From: a virus
Direction: 5' to 3' (one strand)
Virus record (IMG/VR): IMGVR_UViG_3300037245_000525
Coordinates: 1-35,640 of that record
Length of the DNA stretch: 35,640 nucleotides
How positions within the stretch are numbered: position 1 is the first letter of the stretch; every line of letters starts with the position of its first letter. Shown piece by piece: positions 30,399 through 35,640 of the stretch. The position numbers and the translations under genes were made by a program. The notes under the pieces were generated by a model. It was given only the letters and a program-made list of their open reading frames with translations, had not been told where the DNA came from and did no database searches.

Positions 30399-30563
30399 CT
30401 ACCACTCCTCTCCGTGGGTGTCGCTGTGTTTGCCAAAATGGTACGACGATTTCAGGCAGTACGTAGAGCAGCGCCAATCACCGTTTTTTTTGTAATGATC
30501 CAGCCGTTTAGCGCACTGCGAATAGGATATACAGTTGTACCAAAACCATTTTAATAGCCACAT
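30399..30563 (-). CDS. 54-aa Cys- and Trp-rich protein
   Basis: The ATG at 30563 overlaps the phosphoesterase stop (TGATG) and follows GGTGGTG. The product starts MWLLKWFWYNC, aromatic and hydrophobic, then has QC (C17), DWRC (C32) and YC (C36) with His residues after them. A zinc-binding site is likely. Tight coupling on both sides supports a real gene. No family recognised. Confidence 0.55.
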   Translation of the reverse strand: MWLLKWFWYNCISYSQCAKRLDHYKKNGDWRCSTYCLKSSYHFGKHSDTHGEEW

Positions 30564-31429
30564 CACACCACCACCTTTCTGACGTTAACTACCTGTCGGT
30601 CTTCTACGTCGATTTCTAGCCAGCCAAAGTCGAGCGCACCTAGCCCCATTACTTCGGCGTAAGTTATTATGTCCGTGTCCGGGTCGGCGTATGCCTTCAT
30701 AAACGCGCCGCCATTACCGTAAAACCTAGCCTCTACCGGGATGTAGTCCGCTGTCTGGTCGGTGTGTGTACGGCGCACATTATGTATCTTGCCGTCTTTG
30801 GTTATCAGCGTCGGGTTTTCGTCAATGGTCGGTAGTGTCACCATCAGCCGGTGGGTGTGCCCTTGGCCCATGTATATGCAATCCGACCAGCCCGTTTTGA
30901 TTAGCACATTTTTGAGCTTCGCCTTCATGTTGGCGAGGGCTTGAACGGGGTCTTTCGCCTGCGAGTTCAGTGCACAGTTGCCATGCGTGAAAAACATCTT
31001 GTGCATGAGGTCGCCGCCGGTGGTGTACGATTCCAACTTGTACGACCACCCGCCGTATGCGTCTTCTCGCTTTATCCGCTCGCAAATATCACGGGCAACG
31101 TTTAACTGGTTGATAAGTTTCCATTCGTGGTTACCAGCGCCTATCGCTATAACCTTCGCCGCTACAGGCGTTAGAAACCTCGCAGCCTCGCGACACTGGT
31201 CTTGCGCTGTCTGCAACTCAATATCGCAAGAGGTGAAGGCGAATCGCTTATCGTCGGGCCGTATGGCTTCGATTAGATCGCCAGGAAGCGAGGCATAAAC
31301 ACCGGGCTCCTCAATGCGTCCTATGCAGTCCTTGATACCTTCGCGGTGTACTGAGGCCGCGCCAAGGTGCCAGTCCTGCGTCTGCACCACTGTATACTTG
31401 TCCGGCATTTTTCTAGAGATAATTTTCAT
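30563..31429 (-). CDS. Calcineurin-like metallophosphoesterase
   Basis: 288 aa. All five motifs are present: DWH at 19-21, PGD at 49-51, GNHE at 99-102, THG at 148-150 and GHTH at 190-193. This is the dimetal phosphoesterase fold, as in MPP-type phage enzymes and the SbcD/Mre11 group. The substrate is unknown; DNA-end processing with the nearby VRR-NUC nuclease or cleavage of a nucleotide second messenger are both possible. AAGGAGG lies ahead of the ATG. Confidence 0.88.
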   Translation of the reverse strand: MKIISRKMPDKYTVVQTQDWHLGAASVHREGIKDCIGRIEEPGVYASLPGDLIEAIRPDDKRFAFTSCDIELQTAQDQCREAARFLTPVAAKVIAIGAGNHEWKLINQLNVARDICERIKREDAYGGWSYKLESYTTGGDLMHKMFFTHGNCALNSQAKDPVQALANMKAKLKNVLIKTGWSDCIYMGQGHTHRLMVTLPTIDENPTLITKDGKIHNVRRTHTDQTADYIPVEARFYGNGGAFMKAYADPDTDIITYAEVMGLGALDFGWLEIDVEDRQVVNVRKVVV

Positions 31430-31430
31430 G

Positions 31431-31715
31431 CTACCTCCTTAACATCGGGTTGAAGTGCTGCGGCTCCCGGCACACACAACACTTGACCAGCGCCGGGTTG
31501 TCCAGTGGCCGCGCGCAGCCTGCGCACAAGCCGTTGTCCATACGTTCTTGCTTCTCTGCTCGCTGCCTATCTAGGCACACAGGGCACCTAGAGCGCCCGT
31601 CAGTCAACTTTGTGGGGCAATCCTTACACTCTCCGCTCGCGCGCTTGTCTGCGTTCCTCCTGCGGCGATATGCGCGGTCGTAGGCGCGGCGGGGGGTGGG
31701 GTCTTTAAGGGGCAT
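31431..31715 (-). CDS. Small protein with two zinc ribbons
   Basis: 94 aa. Basic N-terminus (RRAYDRAYRRRRNADKR), then CKDC and CPVC as one ribbon and CAGC and CCVC as a second. This layout is common in small phage proteins that bind DNA, RNA or partners. It starts right after the VRR-NUC stop (TGAATG) and ends one base before the phosphoesterase start. Function unknown. Confidence 0.65.
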   Translation of the reverse strand: MPLKDPTPRRAYDRAYRRRRNADKRASGECKDCPTKLTDGRSRCPVCLDRQRAEKQERMDNGLCAGCARPLDNPALVKCCVCREPQHFNPMLRR

Positions 31716-32081
31716 TCAGCGCCCTCTCAGATATTCCAAGATGATCGCCGCCGCTTCGCCCCAGGTATCGCACACCACCGCACGGTTGCCGCTGGTATTC
31801 ATTAGCGCGAGCCACGACTTTTGCGACTTGGATAAGTTCTTTTTCTTCCCCGGCGCTTTCATTTCAATCCACAACGAGCCGAAGCCGTTACGCTTAACGG
31901 GTAGGCATACATCGCTAACACCCGCCTTGACGCCCTGTAGCTTCATCCTAGCCGCTTCCCGTGCGTTGCGCTTGCCACCGTTAGGGATAGCAAACAGCGT
32001 GGCTAATTCGGGCACCTTGGCGGTCTGTAGTTGTGCCCAGGTGAATAGGGCTTCCTGCTCGTTGTCCTCGGCGTGGATCAT
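31716..32081 (-). CDS. VRR-NUC domain nuclease
   Basis: 121 aa. Single-domain VRR-NUC of the PD-(D/E)XK superfamily: AIPNGGKRN at 31-39, GVKAGVSDVCLPV (D57) and WIEMKAPG (E73 and K75), then LSKSQKSWLALM. Stand-alone phage members resolve Holliday junctions or cut branched DNA. It overlaps the M15C peptidase gene by ATGA. A NinB-like protein nearby fits a recombination module. Confidence 0.88.
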   Translation of the reverse strand: MIHAEDNEQEALFTWAQLQTAKVPELATLFAIPNGGKRNAREAARMKLQGVKAGVSDVCLPVKRNGFGSLWIEMKAPGKKKNLSKSQKSWLALMNTSGNRAVVCDTWGEAAAIILEYLRGR

Positions 32082-32494
32082 GCCAACTCCGCGTGGCCCA
32101 GGTCTTCGGTGCCGTCCTTCAATGTGGGCATTACGTTTATCGGGTGGCCTAGTGCGTATGCAATCCCTTCACGGTAACGCATAACCTCGCGCATCCTGCT
32201 ACGAGCTGTCAGGTCTTCATCGCCCCACCATGCGCGCCCGTCGTACCACAGGAATATATCGTTAGCTTCGGCGTTTGGCTGGCAATCCCGCGTGGTGTTG
32301 TGCTTGGACTGCCCCGGCTTGGCGTCACTCTTGCCAGCGTCGTAGGCTTCCTGTTGGGCTCTGCTGCTGCGATACCCGCAGGCTATCCCGTAGTCCCACG
32401 GGGCGTTGGTAATCGCCTTGTTGTCGATCTCCTGTAGCCGCCAATCGCAAGTCTCTAGGCGTTCAAGGCTGGACGGTGAGAATGTGTTGCCCAT
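32078..32494 (-). CDS. M15C-type L,D-peptidase (second peptidoglycan hydrolase)
   Basis: 138 aa from the ATG at 32494; AGGAG lies ten bases ahead, and a GTG at 32503 overlaps that site. FSPSSLERLETCDWRLQ, GYRSSRAQQEAYDAGKSDA, SKHN (H65), AEAND (D79) and GHAEL (H134) give the zinc ligands and layout of L-alanyl-D-glutamate endopeptidases such as the T5 endolysin. There is no signal peptide or wall-binding domain. It sits among replication genes, far from the lysis end with its own M15A enzyme, so its timing and job are unclear. Confidence 0.8.
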   Translation of the reverse strand: MGNTFSPSSLERLETCDWRLQEIDNKAITNAPWDYGIACGYRSSRAQQEAYDAGKSDAKPGQSKHNTTRDCQPNAEANDIFLWYDGRAWWGDEDLTARSRMREVMRYREGIAYALGHPINVMPTLKDGTEDLGHAELA

Positions 32495-32541
32495 CGTATC
32501 CACTCCTGCCCAGGGGCCGCAGCCCCAGGCGGTTGAAGGGT

Positions 32542-32817
32542 TTAGAGGTTGAGGGCTTCCAACGCCGTTGCGGCATCTTCGAGTTCACACATTGCGCCCT
32601 CTGCATCGCCTATCGCGTTTTTCACGTCGTTGAGCCTCCCGTTAGACGGCGCTGCGATGGGCTTGTCCTCCCTTACGGCATGTTCACCGCTCACGTCGCC
32701 GACCAGACGGAAAACGCGCTCACGCACTGCTGCCGTTCGTTCTGCAAGCGAGATAATGTTTTTGGCGATGCGTTCCAATTCTGTTGCTTCTCTTGCTGGA
32801 TCTCCAAGTTCGTTCAT
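32542..32817 (-). CDS. Hypothetical helical protein
   Basis: 91 aa from the ATG at 32817 with AGGAGAGAAAG. All-helical with a coiled pattern (REATELERIAKNIISLAERTA, RLNDVKNAIGDAEGAM), one Cys. No catalytic motif, no membrane span. Could be a small partner of a replication or recombination protein. No family recognised. Confidence 0.55.
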   Translation of the reverse strand: MNELGDPAREATELERIAKNIISLAERTAAVRERVFRLVGDVSGEHAVREDKPIAAPSNGRLNDVKNAIGDAEGAMCELEDAATALEALNL

Positions 32818-32851
32818 TCTTTCTCTCCTGCCCATACCGGGCGGTGGGGGG

Positions 32852-33406
32852 TTAGTCTGTCTCCTGTGTTAGCTCGTCAAGTTCCTTCCTTATCGCCTCT
32901 ACCCTCTTCTTTTTGTTTTCTTCCTTGACCATGCCAGCGTATTTTTTGCGTATATTGCTAAACTCCTTGTGGATGTACTTCGCTTTCTCGCAATCGAAAT
33001 ACAAACAATGGTTGTGGCTGTCAGAATATTTTGGTTCGTATGTTTTTAACTCCACAAAGAAGGCGTTGAAGGTTGCTGTGGGGTAACTGTCACCAAAGAT
33101 GTAAGCGCCAGTAGGGAATTGGATTAAATAAAGCCACTCATCTTCTGGTTGGTCCCCGTCGTCCGACCATGAGATTGTTCGGTTGTTCTCTTTCCCGTAG
33201 TGGCCTATTTTTTGGTGTTCTCCAATATTAAACCATGAGGGGTGGTTGGTATATCTGAAACGGAACCCAAACATTTCCTGTATCTCTAAACACCGTATGA
33301 AAGATTGTATTCTCTCTACCACACCCCTATGGTCGAAGTCTGATACAACACCACTACACCCCTTGAGTCTCCCCAGCGCATCTTTGTAAATATCTATATC
33401 ATTCAT
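32852..33406 (-). CDS. Hypothetical protein, AT-rich relative to neighbours
   Basis: 184 aa. Helical start (DIYKDALGRLKG), aromatic beta-rich middle (FRFRYTNHPSWFNIG, YLIQFPTGAYIFGDSYP) and Lys/Glu-rich helical end. The codon choice is visibly richer in A and T than in the genes around it, a possible sign of recent arrival. Good ribosome site (AGGAGAGAG). No family recognised. Confidence 0.6.
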   Translation of the reverse strand: MNDIDIYKDALGRLKGCSGVVSDFDHRGVVERIQSFIRCLEIQEMFGFRFRYTNHPSWFNIGEHQKIGHYGKENNRTISWSDDGDQPEDEWLYLIQFPTGAYIFGDSYPTATFNAFFVELKTYEPKYSDSHNHCLYFDCEKAKYIHKEFSNIRKKYAGMVKEENKKKRVEAIRKELDELTQETD

Positions 33407-33425
33407 CTTCTCTCTCCTGTGGGGG

Positions 33426-33830
33426 CTAGTAATCCTGCCCCGGTAGCGTTACGTAAATGTTAAGCTCCGAGCCGCAGTAGTGATCCACCTTTGTCATAAA
33501 CTCAGCCATGTCAGCGGTGTTAAGGTCGGAGGTGTGGCGCGTCCGTGTTACCACTTTGCCGTTCACCTCAAAGGACTCCTCGCCTAAAAACATTTCCTTG
33601 AAGTATTCCTTCCACCACTTAGCCGGTGCGAATCTTCCGGTGGCCTCTGCAAACTTCTGGCTAATCTCGGTCATCCAGCCGTGGAAGGTGCGGTTCTGAC
33701 GTAGCGACCGGCTATCCTTTTTTATCCGCAACACTTGCTCCCACCCCTGCGACAAGTCCAGTCGTTGCAACCTATCGCAAGCGAGGGCGACCACCTGGGG
33801 GTTAGCCAGTTGGAGGGTTAGGGGTTTCAT
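33426..33830 (-). CDS. ninB: NinB-like recombination protein
   Basis: 134 aa from the ATG at 33830 (GGAG ahead; overlaps the HNH stop by ATGA). It has the NinB pattern: RSLRQNRTFHGWMTEISQK, WWKEYFKEMFLG, TRTRHTSDLNTADMAEFMTKV. NinB of lambda binds single-stranded DNA and works in Red-type recombination. Length fits the family. It lies between two nuclease-like genes and downstream of an SSB-like protein, so a recombination set is likely. Confidence 0.78.
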   Translation of the reverse strand: MKPLTLQLANPQVVALACDRLQRLDLSQGWEQVLRIKKDSRSLRQNRTFHGWMTEISQKFAEATGRFAPAKWWKEYFKEMFLGEESFEVNGKVVTRTRHTSDLNTADMAEFMTKVDHYCGSELNIYVTLPGQDY

Positions 33831-34189
33831 TTGTTCTCCATGTGCCATTGCTTGTGATCCCTCATGCAAAGCCAGTTAACTTCAAGCGGCTTTGAATAGT
33901 CTGGGTGGTGGCCTTCTACCTGCTTTGTTGTTCCACAAATTTCACACGGCCCCTTTATCAGCCGTCCTGTTTTAAGCGCATACGCTACCTGTTCACGCGC
34001 GTAGTGTTGCTCTTTCTCTGTTACCCTGCGTACCCTCTGTCGCGCTAACTCCCCGTCCTTGTGCGCGTGATACCACTCGCGCCACCTAACCCTTAACTTG
34101 TCTCTGTGGCGTTCCCTGTAGCGGGCCTGATTGGCTTTGCCCTTTGCGGACTTGCTGTACTTTTCTTGGCTCTTTTTTCGGCTGTCCAT
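33827..34189 (-). CDS. HNH-type endonuclease with basic N-terminus
   Basis: 120 aa. N-terminal 70 residues strongly basic (KKSQEKYSKSAKGKANQ, RYRERHRDKLRVRWREW), fit for DNA binding. C-terminal PCEICG (C82 and C85), EGHHPDYSKPLEV (H94 and H95), NWLCMRDH (N105, C108 and H112) and H116 form the zinc/HNH site. Proteins of this type are often free-standing homing or recombination endonucleases. The ribosome site sits in a hairpin loop (see 34189-34223). Confidence 0.75.
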   Translation of the reverse strand: MDSRKKSQEKYSKSAKGKANQARYRERHRDKLRVRWREWYHAHKDGELARQRVRRVTEKEQHYAREQVAYALKTGRLIKGPCEICGTTKQVEGHHPDYSKPLEVNWLCMRDHKQWHMENK

Positions 34190-34223
34190 GTGGTAGCCTC
34201 CTTTCTATCCAGAGACTACCACA
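34189..34223 (-). promoter_or_regulatory. Hairpin around the HNH ribosome site
   Basis: Eight perfect pairs, TGTGGTAG (34189-34196) with CTACCACA (34216-34223). In the RNA the AAAGGAGG ribosome site is in the 19-base loop and the 3' strand of the stem ends in the A of the AUG. A second 8-bp inverted repeat (34200-34207 with 34247-34254) overlaps it. Translation of the nuclease is probably kept low or timed. Confidence 0.5.
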
Positions 34224-34245
34224 AATGACTACAAAACACAAACGA

Positions 34246-34920
34246 CTAGAAAGGAACGTCCGAGTTCGGGTCGAAGCCGCCGGGGTGTCCGTTGTCTGTC
34301 GGCTGCTGCGGCCCTTCCTCCTGTGGTATAAGCCCCATTAGCTCCTTGTACTCGTGGCTTTTGGCTACCATCTTTTGCAGCCCTTCGGAGAGTTTGTCGA
34401 AACTCTCCTGCTTGTACTCGTGGAGCTTGAAGGCGTAGCTGTCGTGGGTCGGTTGCGGTAGGAACAACTCTTTACCGTTGGAGGGGTCGAATTTCGGCAA
34501 CGGCCCGATGTGGCTCATCACCGCCTTTTTGTCGCCATTGTCTTTCACTTTGTGCGCGATGGTTATCATCGCCTGATAACCCAGGAGTTTTTCGAGGTCA
34601 AAGGCTGCGGCCTCTGTGTCGCTGGGGAAGGGCTTATTAAACCAGCCCTCTATCATCTTGCGCAGGTTGGCCTTGTCGCCCATCGAGAGCGTGTAGAATC
34701 CCGCGATAGTCCCGGTGCGTTGTACCTGCTGCCCGTCCTTTTCAAACTCGTACTTGAAGTCGGGCAGTTCCCACTCGATCATGATCTGGTGGCGGTCTTT
34801 GCTGTACATCTCGTTAAAGGTTGTGCCGAGGTCTACGATGCGAATACAGCGCGCCGCCTGGAAACCTTCGGGGGGTGGTGTGAATCCTTCGCCTGAGTTT
34901 GCTGGTGCGTTCCATGCCAT
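34246..34920 (-). CDS. SSB-like / DUF669-type DNA-binding protein with DVPF tail
   Basis: 224 aa from the ATG at 34920 (AGAGGAG ahead). N-terminal MAWNAPANSGEGFTPPPEGF and ARCIRIVDLGTTFNEMYSKD, then HQIMIEWELP and GFYTLSMGDKANLRKMI form the beta-rich part that phage single-strand-binding-like proteins share. The C-terminus is disordered and ends in FDPNSDVPF, like the acidic D-D-I-P-F tip of SSB that docks replication and repair proteins. Function inferred from this tail and from neighbours. Confidence 0.65.
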   Translation of the reverse strand: MAWNAPANSGEGFTPPPEGFQAARCIRIVDLGTTFNEMYSKDRHQIMIEWELPDFKYEFEKDGQQVQRTGTIAGFYTLSMGDKANLRKMIEGWFNKPFPSDTEAAAFDLEKLLGYQAMITIAHKVKDNGDKKAVMSHIGPLPKFDPSNGKELFLPQPTHDSYAFKLHEYKQESFDKLSEGLQKMVAKSHEYKELMGLIPQEEGPQQPTDNGHPGGFDPNSDVPF

Positions 34921-34921
34921 G

Positions 34922-35026
34922 TTATTTCTCCTCTTCGCGTTGTTGGTATTCTTCTGAGCCATCACAATCGTCGTGAAGGCGGCTGCAATATTCGCATCCC
35001 TCGTCGTGTGGGCATTGCTGTTTCAT
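34922..35026 (-). CDS. 34-aa Cys-rich microprotein
   Basis: Starts directly after the previous stop (TAAATG) with AGGAGAGG ahead. It has C5, C11, C14 and C21 and ends in a Glu/Gln-rich tail (EEYQQREEEK). Probably binds one zinc. It stops one base before the SSB-like gene start. No family recognised. Confidence 0.5.
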   Translation of the reverse strand: MKQQCPHDEGCEYCSRLHDDCDGSEEYQQREEEK

Positions 35027-35245
35027 TTATCCTCTCCTGAATCGTCGCGCCTCTTCTCGGCTGTCTACATCGTCGCGCCTGTTGTCCCGCTGTTCTCGCC
35101 ACCCGTCATCGCTTACACCGTCCAGCGAGGGCAACGGGGGTATTCTGGCTTGCGCCTCAGTCGGGCACCCCTGTACGGGCTTGCGCCGGATAGCCTCGCG
35201 TAACTTGTTAAGGTCGCGTTCGTAGGCGGTGAGGGGCTTACCCAT
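35027..35245 (-). CDS. Hypothetical charged protein
   Basis: 72 aa. N-terminal helix (MGKPLTAYERDLNKLREAIRR), a Pro-rich middle and an Arg/Asp-rich end. The bias suggests disorder. AGGAG ahead of the ATG, overlapping the previous gene by 8 bases. No family recognised. Confidence 0.5.
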   Translation of the reverse strand: MGKPLTAYERDLNKLREAIRRKPVQGCPTEAQARIPPLPSLDGVSDDGWREQRDNRRDDVDSREEARRFRRG

Positions 35246-35411
35246 TGTCGATCTCCTGCTGGATAGCGTCCACCAAGTCTTGAATGGTCATCCCGTCCGG
35301 AGGGTGGATTACCAGTTCGTTACCGCCGGAAGAGATGGACAGGCTGCGCTCATCGATCAACTCAAACTCAACGTCGTCGTCATAGTCGAACTCGATAAGT
35401 ATTTTGTTCAT
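35238..35411 (-). CDS. Hypothetical acidic protein
   Basis: 57 aa from the ATG at 35411 (GGAGGG ahead). Small alpha/beta protein: strand (NKILIEFDYDD), strand (LSISSGGNELVIHPPDG), helix (MTIQDLVDAIQQEIDNG). Overlaps the following gene by 8 bases. No family recognised. Confidence 0.5.
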   Translation of the reverse strand: MNKILIEFDYDDDVEFELIDERSLSISSGGNELVIHPPDGMTIQDLVDAIQQEIDNG

Positions 35412-35412
35412 G

Positions 35413-35535
35413 CTACCCTCCAATCGGGCCGAAAAAGTACATGCCGAGTTCTCCCAACCCGTAGGCTGCTACGAGAATCACTACGAATCTCCATGCAATT
35501 TCCTTGGCGTTCTGGATTATGGCGTGGGTGTTCAT
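35413..35535 (-). CDS. 40-aa single-pass membrane protein
   Basis: The ATG at 35535 overlaps the previous stop (TAATG), with AAGGGT ahead. One hydrophobic span (about residues 17-36: FVVILVAAYGLGELGMYFFG). It lies in the early region, so it is less likely to be a holin and could be an early inner-membrane factor. No family recognised. Confidence 0.5.
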   Translation of the reverse strand: MNTHAIIQNAKEIAWRFVVILVAAYGLGELGMYFFGPIGG

Positions 35536-35640
35536 TATTTACCCTTCGCGGCGGGGCGGTAGAGCAACACAATATCAGTCAATTCATCGCGGCCCTTGCC
35601 ATATTTATTGTCGGTGTAATAAACTCCGCCCCCCTGTACC
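35535..35640 (-). CDS. Partial gene, C-terminus only
   Basis: An open frame enters from the right edge and ends in a TAA overlapping the next ATG. The last 34 residues are visible (GVYYTDNKYGKGRDELTDIV and then LLYRPAAKGK). Good coupling to the next gene suggests a real product. Family not identified. Confidence 0.4.
   Translation of the reverse strand, partial: VQGGGVYYTDNKYGKGRDELTDIVLLYRPAAKGK

Noticed and set aside
30484-30491. A8 run giving the slippery heptamer A-AAA-AAC in the 54-aa gene
   Set aside because: A -1 shift meets a stop two codons later, so no useful longer product arises.
1-35640. tRNA, rRNA, CRISPR array, insertion sequence, attachment site or integrase
   Set aside because: I found no cloverleaf tRNA, no regularly spaced repeats, no transposase and no integrase by reading both strands. 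The capsid leader's four-way fold has a 12-bp closing helix and no tRNA-conserved bases.

Overview
The window is a stretch of a tailed-phage genome (Caudoviricetes) with a podovirus, T7-like virion module. Every supported gene lies on the minus strand, so transcription runs from right (35640) to left (1). Genes are packed with ATGA, TAATG or short overlaps and mostly have strong AGGAG-type ribosome sites, so it reads as a few long polycistronic units. Host: Gram-negative, inferred from Sec signal peptides on phage proteins, a PagL-like outer-membrane barrel and sigma70-like promoters. The genome is moderately GC-rich. No integrase, repressor, RNA polymerase or DNA polymerase is visible here. 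The right end cuts a gene, so part of the early region lies outside.

Right part (35640 to about 25000), early and replication region: small hypothetical proteins, an SSB-like protein with a DVPF tail, two HNH proteins, a NinB-like recombination protein, an M15C-type L,D-peptidase, a VRR-NUC nuclease, a metallophosphoesterase, a DUF3310 protein, a replisome-organiser-like winged-helix protein, a DnaB-family helicase, a Lar-like zinc protein, a nucleoside deoxyribosyltransferase-like protein and a radical-SAM-like protein. Many small Cys-rich proteins sit between them.

Middle (25000 to 22000): a promoter followed within 100 bases by an intrinsic terminator folded into a possible pseudoknot. 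This is where a lambda PR'-tR'-style late switch would be expected. Small accessory proteins and a second promoter follow, ahead of the packaging genes.

Left part (22000 to 1), late module in transcription order: TerS, TerL, two small proteins (one with a possible cysteine-peptidase fold), a gp7.3-like protein, portal, Bbp19-like protein, scaffold, its own promoter and a structured leader for the major capsid protein, a decoration-like protein, a terminator-like hairpin, a small virion protein, a signal-peptide protein, gp11-like and gp12-like tail tube proteins, three internal or ejection proteins, tail fibre, PagL-like barrel, two small membrane or exported proteins, an FN3-containing exported protein, a DUF1353 protein, a 42-aa membrane protein and an M15A endolysin.

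Two things stand out. First, five late proteins, including a T7-type tail fibre and a lipid-A-deacylase-like barrel, begin with clear Sec signal peptides, four of them inside 4.2 kb. Second, three of the four promoters that I can find are followed by elaborate RNA leaders with competing or sequestering helices. Two of the four are associated with the same TTAAC-N6-GTTRA dyad. Together these suggest an RNA- and operator-based timing circuit and an exported or cell-envelope programme that known T7-like phages do not have.
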